From Marthasterias glacialis (lineage: Eukaryota > Echinodermata > Asteroidea > Forcipulatida > Asteriidae), in contig OU452221.1 in the NCBI GenBank assembly GCA_911728455.2, positions 3,624,290 through 3,688,289 of the forward strand: a stretch of DNA of 64,000 nucleotides, given 5' to 3'. The notes beneath the pieces were generated by a model. That model had not been told where the DNA came from. It was given only the letters and a program-made list of their open reading frames with translations, and ran no database searches. The position numbers and the translations under genes were made by a program. Below, piece after piece: positions 56,601-64,000 of this stretch. How positions within the stretch are numbered: position 1 is the stretch's first letter; each line of letters begins with the position of its first letter.

Positions 56601-57600
56601 ATACAGAACTTTATGAACCAAGACAAGGATAGATGGCTGCCTGTAACATGGGTATTAAGGATCAATTCTCAGTTGTGCTTAATTTGTGCAGATTTCTTTT
56701 TCATTTTCAAATCTCCTTGAAAACTCAGGTGGTGCACAGCAACCTTGAGTTCCGCATTGGTTACATTGCATATCCTTCCGCCAGCAATGTCGTCCTTGTT
56801 CTCTCGGTGGTCGGTGCGGTGACTTTTACCATTTTAGTCTGCGTGATCATAGTCCTGTCAAATCGACTGTACAGATCCAGTCAGGACGCCAATCTTCTGG
56901 TCTTAGAGAAAGACTTTCTTGAAGATGTTAAGAAAGGTTAGAAGTAGAGGCGAGGGAATTGACTTCAATCATTTTGACCAGGGGCCATTTCATAAAGTTA
57001 CTGGGCAGGAACTTTTGCTAACCAAAGTTTTTTTTCTTCTGCCAAGCACAAAGAAACGGTGAACAGTCACAAACAATTTGCATGCCCTTGCATGTTGATT
57101 TGGTACTTGTTTCTGCATACAATTTTTTTTGCTTTTATAGTAAATTAGTGTTCCAAAGCAGTGCTGGCTCAGTGGGTCAACATAGCTTTTATAAAATCAA
57201 TTTCTGACTTACAATCTAAATACTCCATTGTCAGAATTTGTTTGGACTCTGGGATTAAACAAAAGGATTTTAATTCAGATTATGGGTCATTTTGACACGG
57301 ATTCCGGGTTATACCGACCCAAAATTGGGTCAGGCCCCATGAGAACCGGAATCGGGGTCAATTCTGACCATGGAGTTTTAGAACGTAAACAATCGATTAA
57401 TGACCATCCACTTTTGGACTTTGACAGGATTGTACGTTTTACACTTTTGAAATGCAGAATTCTCTCAGAGAAAAATGGACATTTTACAGCTGACGAGTGA
57501 TGTGGAGGTGAACGGGATGCCGTTTGTGAGTCACCGTGACTATGCCATTAACATGCTGTTCATTGGACAAGAGGTCCGACCAACCACAACTGACGAGGAG
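40509..57600 (+). CDS. Plexin receptor, copy 2 (3' part outside window), 22 exons
   Basis: Same receptor architecture as copy 1. Exons: 40509-41654, 42495-42603 (alternative 42641-42752), 42979-43067, 43433-43561, 45424-45539, 47113-47245, 47452-47605, 47723-47822, 48088-48205, 48537-48671, 50089-50184, 50312-50420, 50852-51033, 51391-51545, 51931-52048, 52543-52679, 52870-53034, 54122-54257, 54941-55177, 55558-55734, 56729-56936, 57458-57600. Joined, they give 1364 codons with no stop: signal peptide 1-28, Sema about 35-490, three PSI domains near 498-548, 655-690 and 812-870, IPT repeats to about 1247, membrane helix about 1267-1289. The frame is open upstream of 40509 to 40410, but the ATG at 40509 is chosen because a signal peptide follows immediately. 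The GAP/RBD exons are not in the window; a BEL/Pao element occupies the following intron. Confidence 0.92.
42495..42603 (+). CDS. Copy 2: exon 2, version a (Sema domain)
   Basis: A 109-base exon, phase 0 to 1, encoding [20 protein letters not shown] and ending NAVLELS before GTAAAT. It is the orthologue in position and sequence of copy 1's 1061-1169. It is followed, after only 37 bases, by a second version of itself. Confidence 0.88.
42641..42752 (+). CDS. Copy 2: exon 2, version b (alternative duplicate exon)
   Basis: A 112-base exon with acceptor CTTTTTCTAG and donor GTAAAT, phase 0 to 1, encoding ISPEEFLCHPAADGSTLIFR and ending NSVLELS. Its ends match version a, and the middle (EEGDNEVYK-type versus AADGSTLIF-type) differs. 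Reading both versions in one transcript breaks the frame, and the 37-base interval is too short for ordinary splicing, so use of one or the other is expected. Which version is used where cannot be told from sequence. Confidence 0.75.
42979..43561 (+). CDS. Copy 2: last two Sema exons
   Basis: Exons 42979-43067 (phase 1 to 0) and 43433-43561 (phase 0 to 0). They encode [19 protein letters not shown] and [17 protein letters not shown], ending MYILTEQK. The first donor after 43561 (GTACAA) is then repeated many times in the intronic array. Confidence 0.88.
43514..45290 (+). repeat. Expanded 58/54-bp minisatellite (copy 2)
   Basis: The same unit as in copy 1 is expanded to about 30 copies over 1.7 kb. 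Many units lack four bases (TACATACTGAAC for TACATACTCACTGAAC), giving a 54-base form. A run of variant units beginning near 43576 recurs near 44143, a higher-order duplication of about 567 bases. A SINE fragment interrupts the array at 45031-45160. Confidence 0.92.
45031..45160 (-). mobile_element. SINE fragment inside the copy 2 minisatellite
   Basis: The minus strand contains GTGGGTTCAAATCCCACC, a B box-like tRNA segment, followed by a CCTGTGG / CCACAGG hairpin. No A box remains. Minisatellite units flank it on both sides, so it inserted after the array had formed, or was carried with it. Confidence 0.55.
45424..48205 (+). CDS. Copy 2: PSI domains 1 and 2 (5 exons)
   Basis: Exons 45424-45539, 47113-47245, 47452-47605, 47723-47822 and 48088-48205. 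Sequence landmarks as in copy 1, with changes such as CTLYSDC for CSRYSDC. The exon at 48088 is three bases shorter than its partner in copy 1: the copy 1 acceptor (TTTGCAG) reads TTTGCTG here, and the next AG, three bases on, is usable and keeps the frame. The 1.57-kb intron 45540-47112 holds two inverted-repeat insertions absent from copy 1. Confidence 0.87.
45630..45780. mobile_element. 150-bp inverted-repeat element with histone-like stem-loop
   Basis: Arms of about 42 bases (45630-45672 and 45738-45780) are near-perfect inverse copies, from GTAATTATCTC inward. The inner part of the right arm reads GGTTCTTTTCAGAACCACA, like the histone mRNA 3' stem-loop. It lies in the copy 2 intron 45540-47112 and is missing from copy 1. 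Confidence 0.6.
45836..46940. mobile_element. 1.1-kb foldback element with internal tandem repeats
   Basis: The left end (GGAGCTCTGG, GCCATCCGACTTGTTGAGA) and the right end are inverse copies continuing for roughly 90 bases or more. Both halves consist of recurring units with GACGACATCCTGAAAGTAGG; on the left a unit of about 190 bases is tandemly repeated. AGTTTC next to both ends is a possible target duplication. An ATTT run lies at 46561. No gene is seen. It is absent from the equivalent copy 1 intron (240 bases). Confidence 0.65.
48537..51033 (+). CDS. Copy 2: linker/IPT-like exons and PSI3
   Basis: Exons 48537-48671, 50089-50184, 50312-50420 and 50852-51033. All lengths equal those in copy 1. 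Landmarks are [31 protein letters not shown] and CEWCNALCELRESC. The introns between them align with those of copy 1, including the conserved segment at 48967. Confidence 0.88.
51391..55734 (+). CDS. Copy 2: IPT/TIG repeats (7 exons)
   Basis: Exons 51391-51545, 51931-52048, 52543-52679, 52870-53034, 54122-54257, 54941-55177 and 55558-55734. The exon at 54122 is 6 bases shorter and the one at 54941 is 3 bases longer than in copy 1. The intron after 52679 has a good GC donor (AAG|GCAAGT). The basic site is ITKRS rather than KTKRS. The intron 53035-54121 is about 820 bases longer than in copy 1 because of inserted repeat sequence. Confidence 0.87.
53590..53900. repeat. Inserted repeat with promoter-like TATA in copy 2 intron
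   Basis: This stretch is present only in copy 2 and accounts for part of the longer intron 53035-54121. It contains CTTATAAAGAGACC and, downstream, GCAGGCTAGTCGAAGCTTTG, a motif layout I recall from invertebrate retroelement termini. Its class is not established. Confidence 0.35.
55635..56700 (+). repeat. 102-bp repeat of exon end plus donor (copy 2)
   Basis: Same family as in copy 1. The first repeat (55735-55836) is in frame and ends at TGG|GTAAGT; a stop follows 30 bases later. Further units at about 55837-55960 and 56260-56650 are decayed, split by an insertion at about 55960-56260. Confidence 0.88.
55960..56260. repeat. Insertion with a perfect 34-bp hairpin
   Basis: It interrupts the decayed 102-bp units of copy 2. 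Arms 56054-56087 and 56097-56130 are perfect inverse copies around a 9-base loop. Downstream, GACTCTGCTAGGGTCAAAAC resembles a dispersed invertebrate repeat motif. Confidence 0.6.
56729..57600 (+). CDS. Copy 2: membrane helix and first cytoplasmic exon
   Basis: Exons 56729-56936 and 57458-57600, encoding [13 protein letters not shown], a hydrophobic helix (VVLVLSVVGAVTFTILVC...), [20 protein letters not shown] and [20 protein letters not shown]. The donor after 56936 is GTTAGA, weaker than GTAAGA in copy 1. No exon equivalent to copy 1's 13526-13656 is found between 57601 and the retrotransposon. Confidence 0.87.
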
Positions 57601-57880
57601 GTAATTAGTGATCAACACAAGAAACTCCAAGATCCTCTCAAGCAGAGTTGTCATGAAGTCTAATGAAGCCGGATCTTGAGTATAATCTGAAATTCTGAGG
57701 GTCTGGTTTCAAGTCATGTCTCAAGTCCTAAGAGCGTCTGAAGTACAGTTTCCATACGGTCAGATAAAAAAATTGATCAACTCTGTCTCAAGAATCACAA
57801 TTAACTAAAACTGTAGCTCACTACAGCTACAGCTGGATTTTCAGTGGATAATCAAGCAGAATCAAACTTTAGAGTCCCAT

Positions 57881-58545
57881 TGTACAATTACACTTCTTTA
57901 ATCTTGATTGGCTGATCATTTATTTGTTGATGCTATGGTGAACATAAATTTGTAGTTGGAGTAGATTGATTGCAGTTGGTGTTGATGAAACTTAGAAGAA
58001 AAAGAGGAAGAAGGTTTTGCTGTAAATAAATGAAATAAAACAAAAATACATGAAGCCTATGGTATGCGAGTTGATCTGAAAATAAGAACAGGACTGAGCA
58101 AGGTTTTATCATGAATGCCTACAAGACCCTATTAAGTATTATCAATTGCAATGAACCAACTCCTAACAAGCATTATACTTAAAGCAAAAAAAACCATTAC
58201 AATACATGAAAAGACTTTATGTATGTACGTACGTGAGGAAAGTTACATGTAAAACCCAAACATTTTTGCACCAAGTGATTTAGAAAATAAACCCAAATTA
58301 TTGAATTTTACTTACTACGCTGGGGTATGATGAACTGTAAACTCTTTGCTTGATTTGGAAGTATTATTGATTAACTTTTTAGGAGTGATTTAAATGGATA
58401 ATTTTCATGAAAGGTGTCACTTTTATCAACGTTAGAAATTTTCTGGAGGAATTCTTAATCAATGGTGAATCGAAAAATAGCGCCCTCAATAGGCAAACAC
58501 AAACTAAGGTGTCCTTTAAGGGACACAAAACTACTGTCCTTAACA
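57881..58545 (-). repeat. Putative 3' LTR of the BEL/Pao element
   Basis: Starts (minus strand) with TGTTAAGGACAG immediately after the polypurine-like tract. About 665 bases if the left edge is right, with TG...CA ends. No second LTR is available in the window for confirmation. Confidence 0.5.
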
Positions 58546-58679
58546 TTCCGGCCCCGATGACACGTCCTAGTCGTCATCTCCAACAAACCAAGGACAGTAG
58601 CACCATAAAGAAAACAAAAACACTTCAAAGTCAAAACGAGAACGAAACCGGCAATAACTGTTCAGTGTTCACAGAATCT

Positions 58680-61600
58680 CTAGTTGGCAATCATGCTGAC
58701 ATCATCCTTGGATGTTGACTCTAGCTGGGCTTCCAGAAGACAAAGTTTGTGGCTTGGTCTATCATACACTCCCTTCTGTGTCTTGACTTGGACGGAGCGA
58801 ACACATCCATCCTTCCCTGGGTAGGTGGCTGTGATGATACCTAATGGCCACCTGCAGCGAGGTGTATTCTCATAGCACACAAGCACAAGGTCTCCGACGT
58901 CCAGATTCCGTTTGGGGTACAGCCACTTTTGTCGCTGCTGAAGAGAAGGTAGATATTCTTTAAGCCAGCGACGCCAAAACAAATCAGCTTGGTACTGAAC
59001 CTGACGCCATCGTCTTTTGTAGAGATCCTGTTGAATGAAGCGTCCAGGTGGTAGACTCGGACCTTCACGAAGTAGAAGGAGATGGTTCGGTGTAAGTGGT
59101 GAGGGATCCCTTGGGTCATCCGAAAGCTTTGTGATGGGGCGCCCATTCACGATGCTCTCTACAATGCACATCAAGGTTGATAGTCCCTCGTCATCCATGG
59201 TCTGTTGTCGCAGCAGGCTGAACAGTACAGAACGAACTGTCCTGATTTGACGTTCCCACACGCCCCCCATATGGGAAGCGGCAGGCGGGTTGAAGAGCCA
59301 CTGGACTTCTCTCTGGCGTAGGTAGTCTTCAATTTGATGCTGATTCCAATCCTGAAGTGCTTGCCGCAGCTCATGCTGTGCTCCTACAAAATTAGTACCA
59401 TTATCTGATCGGATCTCAGTAGGGTTTCCACGACGGCTGATGAAGCGCTGTAGGGCATTAATGAATGAATCGGTTTCAAGGCTGTGGCTCACTTCTATGT
59501 GGATCGCCCTCGTGGTTAAGCATGTAAATAGACAGCCATACCTTTTGACTTCACTCCGTGCCCTTTTTACCATAAATGGCCCAAAATAGTCCACTCCTAC
59601 AGTTTTGAAGGGAGCCTCTCCAGAGGTGACACGGTCTTGCGGTAGGTCTGCCATTTTTTGTGACTCTAGAGGTGACTTTCTCTTCTTACACTCTATGCAA
59701 CTTCGGAGAACACGCTTAACTGCCACACGCCCCCTCACAATCCAAAATCTTTGGCGAAGCTCAGACAGTGTCCTCTCCACACCAGCATGTCCACACAGAA
59801 CATGATACTGTCTGATGATGAGATCAGTGATTACATGCTTATTGGGCACAATCCAAGGGTGTTTCGCATCTGTAGGGATGATAGCATTTTCTAGACGACC
59901 CCCAACACACACAAGATCATCCGTTGAGACGATAGGGTTCAACTTAAGGCAGCGGGAGATTATCTGCTGTGCATCTCCAAGGCTTGTATGCTGAACATAC
60001 TTCACAACTGCCTTCTCCGCATTAAGCAGCTCTTTCACAGTTAGGGAATCATCGACTCTGACAACTTCTGTATGATCCTTAGCTACTTTCTGATGCAGTA
60101 TGGATTTGGCTCGAAGAATCCATGCTACAGCCTTCTTCAGCCCGTACCAGGAGGAGTAGCGAGCAATAAGATCTTCAAGTATGGTACAGGTAGTTCTTTG
60201 ATTGACAGTTCTATCAACGACATACACTTGGGGCTGTCGCTTGATCTCTGCATCATTGTTGAGTTCAAGAGACTTGAGGTCTGGTTGTTTGGGCCACGCA
60301 TCTTCTTCCTTGTACAAGAAGGAAGGCCCACTGATCCACTGGTCACTGTTGATAAGTTGCTGAGCAGTCATGCCTCTAGATACGTCATCCGCAGGGTTTG
60401 AGGCAGAATCTACATGCCTCCATTGTGACGAAGAAGACTGCTCATGAATCATGGTGACTCGATTGGCAACATATGTCTGGAACTGCTTATCTTCATTTCG
60501 TAGGTATTGTAGGACAATCATACTGTCTGACCAGAAGACTGACTCAATAAGTGGGAGTTGCATCTCACGCCTGATGATTTTATCCAATTTCACAGCCACA
60601 ACAGCAGCAGCAAGCTCCAGTCTTGGAATTGTTGTAACTCTGAGTGGTGCAAGTTTAGCTTTTGCCATCAAGAATGAACAATGGACCTGATCATGGATGT
60701 CCACCAGGCGAAGATAGGTAACAGCACCATATGCTTTTTCAGATGCATCAGCAAAGTGGTGTAACTGCATCGTTGAAATTTCAATACCATCTGGCTTAGT
60801 ACATCTAGGAATACTCATCTGCTCTATCAGGGGTAGATCTTGCAGCCATCGCTGCCACTGTGATGCCACATCGCATATCATCGGCTCATCCCATCCTGTC
60901 TTAAGGCGGCACAACATCTGGATCAACATCTTTGCCTTCAATACAAATGGACAGATGAAACCTAGAGGATCGTAAACTGAGCTAGTGACACTCAATAATC
61001 CTCGCCGAGTGAGTGGCTTTTCTTTTACACCTGAGTCAAACCCAAGTGTGTCTGATTCAGTCTTCCAGAGTACTCCCAACGCTCTCTGAGATGGAAGCAT
61101 CTCCTGGTCTAAATCCAAAGTGGTAACGGACTTTGCACACTCCTGGGCTGGAAGTGACTTCAACACTGCTCGTGAATTGCTCAGCCACTTCGTGAGACGA
61201 AACCCACCAAGAGCCAGCAGCTCACACAATTGACTAGCCAGACGAATGGCCTCAGCTTCAGTAGAGACAGACTTCAAACAATCATCTACATAGAAATTCT
61301 GGTCTACAGTCTTAACAGTTTCTACATCATACTTGGTGTGATAATCAAGAGCAGTGCGCTTCAGTGCAAAATTTGCACAGCTGGGGCTCCACACTCCACC
61401 GAATAAGTGTGACTTCATGCGATACACAACAGGTTGATTTCCAATTTCATAGTCCTCCTGCCACAAGAAGCGAAGGGCATCTCGGTCTCCTTCATTTACC
61501 CGCACCTGATGGTACATGCCTTCAATGTCGGCCATTAATGCAATGTGGTCTTGACGAAACCTCAGGAGGACTCCAATAAGCTTATTTGTGAGGTCAGGAC

Positions 61601-63977
61601 CCTGATAGACGTGGTCATTCAGTGAGGTGCCTCGAAAGTGTGCGGCGCAGTCAAAAACAATTCGTACCTTGTCTGGCTTATGGGGGTTCAGCACAGGGTG
61701 ATGGGGTAGGTACCATACGCACCCATCACTCCTTTCCAAGTCATCAGCTGGAACCGCCTCGGCGTATCCCTTTTTAATGAGGTCATCAATTCCGCTACTA
61801 TACTTCTCCTGCAGAGTTGAGTCTTTGGAGAGTCGTCTTTTTAACAGTCTCAAGCGATGTTCTGCGACTGACCTGTTGTCAGGAAGATGTGGCGGTCTCT
61901 CCTTGAAGGGGATATTCATGGAATAGTGTACACCATCTCTACACAGTGAGTTCTCCCATATTGAAAGAGCTTTCCTTTCACCGACAGATATGTTGTCAGC
62001 GGTGCCTCCTACATCATCAAGCATCCAGAACTTCTTAACTTGATGAAGTAGGTCACTGTCGGTATTGACGAAATATGATGCGGATAACTTTGGCTTCTTC
62101 TGTAGATCAACTGGACCATTAAGAGTCCAGCCAAGGGCAGTCCTGGTTGCATACGGCTCACCAACATTACCAGAACGAGTCTCTAGGGGAACCATAACAT
62201 GCGGTATATCTTGTCCAATTAAAAGATGGACGTCATTGATGTCAACATCGGGTATTGTGATGTTGTGAAGATGTGGCCAACGGTCCAAATCTTCTCTTGT
62301 CACCAGACTACCCAGACCAATGTTTAACTTCGGCCTGGTGAGGACATTGGGCATCACAAATGAATGTGTGTCGTCATGATCGGTCACCTCCAAACTTACG
62401 ACGAAGGTGTTGACTTCAGCTTCCTTCTGATCTAGTGTAGTCAACTTCATGGTTTCTCTCTTAGCATGAATACCAAGACGTTGCATCAGGTCCTCTGAAC
62501 AGAAGCTTTGGGTTGAGCCACTGTCCATCAAAGCATAGGTACTCACAAATTGCTGCTCTCCATGTGCCCTGATCTTGACAGGAACAATAGGCAGGGCAAT
62601 CTTACCCCTGTCGGCCCCAGTGACATTGCACACCACAACTGGGCTATTTGTGGTTGTTGTCTGCGATGGGCTCGAAGAACCATCTGATGTAGATTTATCA
62701 CTTGTCGGTGTAGAGCTGGAATCACTGCGTGGAAGTGGAAGGTGCAAATATTTGCTATGCTTCTTGCCACATCCCTGGACTGTGCACACAAAAAGGCGAG
62801 TACAATCTCGCCCCAAATGTCCTGGTTTAAAGCAGTTCACGCACAGCTTCTTGCTTTGCACGAAGGCAAGGCGGTCCTTTATACGCATTGCCTTAAATGC
62901 ATCACACTGATTGAGATAATGGAGCTGACTACAACACACACAAGGTGAAGCCCTCTTTGTTGGAGTGTCAACTCTTGGTGTAACATCAGGGGTCTTCGTT
63001 GATGAAGTCTGGATGCCGAAGTTCGCCCGCCCTTCCTTTCTCTTTACATCTTTGGACTTCCACTCCTTCTTGGTTGTCGCTCTCTGGACAATCTTACCAA
63101 AGACTGGATCACGAACTTCTTCGGCTGCACTTGTTACAAACTTAGTAACATCATCGATGTTAGGGGTTCGTTTCTTGGCGGTCTTTATCCGATGAACTTC
63201 CTTCAGCCATCGTGTCTTGAGATGAAAGGGAAGTTTCTCGACGATTGACAAAAGGCTACCTCTATTGTTTAGCTCATTAAGGTACCCCATAGTGTCCAGA
63301 GTTTCACGACAACATCGAAGGTCATCGGCAAGATCTTGCAATGCAGTGTTATCAGTGACAGTTGGCCTTTCGGTCACCTTTTCTATCCAAGCCTGTGAAA
63401 TGGTGTGCTCGTCTCCATATCTTTCCTTTAGAAGACGACTGGCAAGGGCATATCCTTCTGATGGCCCTTTAATTGTGCAGCACTGCAGAAGTTGTCTGGC
63501 CTTTCCAGTACAGTACTGCAAGAGACGGGTAAGTTTGGCTCCATCCCCAATGGTTTCTTGTCCTACGGTGTTTTCAAAAGCTCGGATGAACGACCAGTAC
63601 TTTAGAGGGTTGCCATCAAACGTCATGAGTTCAGCCTTAGGGAGCTGAAGTGCTTCCACCAATGACTGCTGGTGTACGCGTGTGTCATTTACCATCTGGT
63701 ATAAGATATCTGAAACATCTGGGTGCTTAGCAGCCGACGGAGAACTGTTTGGTATTGCTGATGGTGCCCATAACTGGCCAGCTGGAATTGAGGTCTGACA
63801 TGATGGTGCACTAAACTTGGGTGTATCATTTACTAGAGCAGAATTGCTAGAGCCTGACATGCGATCCTGAGGGTGCTTCGGTGTAGTTTCTTCCATAGGT
63901 TTAGTCTTTGGTGTAGAATGAGTGAAACACACATCTGATCGACTTCCTGCTTCGGCTTCTGCGAAAGTTTTTTCCAT
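58680..63977 (-). CDS. BEL/Pao retrotransposon gag-pol polyprotein
   Basis: One uninterrupted frame of 1765 codons carries all BEL/Pao domains in order. Gag-like region about 110-260 (MTFDGNPLKYW). CCHC zinc knuckle near 379 (CVNCFKPGHLGRDC). Aspartic protease with DSGS near 482. Reverse transcriptase about 690-950 with the YVDD catalytic box near 896. RNase H about 1070-1200 (FADASE, FWSDS). H2C2 zinc region near 1390-1420 (HVLCGHAG, CIECKKRK). Integrase core D-D-E at VDYFG (1462), SDNGTNF (1525) and GGVWERQ (1572). C-terminal domain with YPKRNLDVGDLVLV. The frame stays open past the first ATG to the window edge, so the true start may lie outside. Intactness suggests a young insertion. Confidence 0.95.
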   Translation of the reverse strand: MEKTFAEAEAGSRSDVCFTHSTPKTKPMEETTPKHPQDRMSGSSNSALVNDTPKFSAPSCQTSIPAGQLWAPSAIPNSSPSAAKHPDVSDILYQMVNDTRVHQQSLVEALQLPKAELMTFDGNPLKYWSFIRAFENTVGQETIGDGAKLTRLLQYCTGKARQLLQCCTIKGPSEGYALASRLLKERYGDEHTISQAWIEKVTERPTVTDNTALQDLADDLRCCRETLDTMGYLNELNNRGSLLSIVEKLPFHLKTRWLKEVHRIKTAKKRTPNIDDVTKFVTSAAEEVRDPVFGKIVQRATTKKEWKSKDVKRKEGRANFGIQTSSTKTPDVTPRVDTPTKRASPCVCCSQLHYLNQCDAFKAMRIKDRLAFVQSKKLCVNCFKPGHLGRDCTRLFVCTVQGCGKKHSKYLHLPLPRSDSSSTPTSDKSTSDGSSSPSQTTTTNSPVVVCNVTGADRGKIALPIVPVKIRAHGEQQFVSTYALMDSGSTQSFCSEDLMQRLGIHAKRETMKLTTLDQKEAEVNTFVVSLEVTDHDDTHSFVMPNVLTRPKLNIGLGSLVTREDLDRWPHLHNITIPDVDINDVHLLIGQDIPHVMVPLETRSGNVGEPYATRTALGWTLNGPVDLQKKPKLSASYFVNTDSDLLHQVKKFWMLDDVGGTADNISVGERKALSIWENSLCRDGVHYSMNIPFKERPPHLPDNRSVAEHRLRLLKRRLSKDSTLQEKYSSGIDDLIKKGYAEAVPADDLERSDGCVWYLPHHPVLNPHKPDKVRIVFDCAAHFRGTSLNDHVYQGPDLTNKLIGVLLRFRQDHIALMADIEGMYHQVRVNEGDRDALRFLWQEDYEIGNQPVVYRMKSHLFGGVWSPSCANFALKRTALDYHTKYDVETVKTVDQNFYVDDCLKSVSTEAEAIRLASQLCELLALGGFRLTKWLSNSRAVLKSLPAQECAKSVTTLDLDQEMLPSQRALGVLWKTESDTLGFDSGVKEKPLTRRGLLSVTSSVYDPLGFICPFVLKAKMLIQMLCRLKTGWDEPMICDVASQWQRWLQDLPLIEQMSIPRCTKPDGIEISTMQLHHFADASEKAYGAVTYLRLVDIHDQVHCSFLMAKAKLAPLRVTTIPRLELAAAVVAVKLDKIIRREMQLPLIESVFWSDSMIVLQYLRNEDKQFQTYVANRVTMIHEQSSSSQWRHVDSASNPADDVSRGMTAQQLINSDQWISGPSFLYKEEDAWPKQPDLKSLELNNDAEIKRQPQVYVVDRTVNQRTTCTILEDLIARYSSWYGLKKAVAWILRAKSILHQKVAKDHTEVVRVDDSLTVKELLNAEKAVVKYVQHTSLGDAQQIISRCLKLNPIVSTDDLVCVGGRLENAIIPTDAKHPWIVPNKHVITDLIIRQYHVLCGHAGVERTLSELRQRFWIVRGRVAVKRVLRSCIECKKRKSPLESQKMADLPQDRVTSGEAPFKTVGVDYFGPFMVKRARSEVKRYGCLFTCLTTRAIHIEVSHSLETDSFINALQRFISRRGNPTEIRSDNGTNFVGAQHELRQALQDWNQHQIEDYLRQREVQWLFNPPAASHMGGVWERQIRTVRSVLFSLLRQQTMDDEGLSTLMCIVESIVNGRPITKLSDDPRDPSPLTPNHLLLLREGPSLPPGRFIQQDLYKRRWRQVQYQADLFWRRWLKEYLPSLQQRQKWLYPKRNLDVGDLVLVCYENTPRCRWPLGIITATYPGKDGCVRSVQVKTQKGVYDRPSHKLCLLEAQLESTSKDDVSMIAN

Positions 63978-64000
63978 AGCATTTGCTCTGACATATTTTA

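Larger units (their letters stand above)
57881..64000 (-). mobile_element. BEL/Pao LTR retrotransposon inserted antisense in copy 2 (incomplete at right edge)
   Basis: It contains the intact gag-pol frame at 58680-63977. The 3' LTR should occupy about 57881-58545: on the minus strand a purine-rich tract (ATCGGGGCCGGAA) directly precedes TGTTAAGGACAG, a typical BEL LTR start. The other LTR edge is estimated where the intron stops resembling copy 1 (TGTACAATTACA at 57881) and could be off by tens of bases. The primer-binding site and 5' LTR lie beyond the window. Confidence 0.75.

Noticed and set aside
58841-63648. Several plus-strand frames of 60-127 residues and minus-strand overlaps
   Set aside because: Shadow frames of the BEL/Pao gag-pol on the minus strand.

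Overview
The window is animal genomic DNA: AT-rich, intron-dense, GT-AG splice sites, full of minisatellites, foldback elements, tRNA-derived SINE pieces and one BEL/Pao retrotransposon. The gene family (plexin) and the repeat style suggest a marine invertebrate. An echinoderm is my best guess, resting only on remembered resemblance of some dispersed repeats.

The window is dominated by a tandem plexin cluster on the + strand. Plexins are single-pass semaphorin receptors: Sema domain, three PSI domains, IPT/TIG domains, one membrane helix, and a cytoplasmic RasGAP-like domain split by a Rho-GTPase-binding domain (RBD). Copy 1 (1-25374) lacks its first exon(s) at the left edge, but 40 consecutive exons can be traced in frame to a stop, giving about 1655 residues. 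Copy 2 (40509-57600, continuing past the right edge) starts with a signal peptide; 22 exons read 1364 codons without a stop, up to the first cytoplasmic exon. Between them (about 29320-30465) lies a third, broken copy of only the first Sema exon.

The two long copies share exon order, intron phases and much intron sequence, so the duplication is fairly recent. They differ in informative ways. Copy 2 has two alternative versions of its second coding exon, separated by a 37-base gap and apparently mutually exclusive; the second version has decayed in copy 1. Both copies carry tandem repeats made from the 3' end of an exon plus its 5' splice site: a 58-bp unit after the last Sema exon, and a 102-bp in-frame unit after the last ectodomain exon before the membrane exon. 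Copy 1 appears to have lost the arginine pair of the first GAP arginine-finger motif.

Region by region: 1-25500 copy 1, with large intronic repeats (34-bp minisatellite 9436-10145, CGGCCA hexamer 19643-20040, AAAGCAACC repeat 20380-21250, a 1.6-kb TTAA-flanked element 21693-23310, a LINE tail 24835-25145); 25500-40300 intergenic, with the plexin fragment and several inverted-repeat or palindrome-rich elements; 40300-57880 copy 2; 57881-64000 an antisense BEL/Pao element with one intact 1765-codon gag-pol frame, inserted in the intron that should lead to copy 2's GAP exons.

Exon boundaries were set by hand from splice consensus, phase continuity, alignment of the two copies and remembered plexin architecture. 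No database search or transcript data was used.
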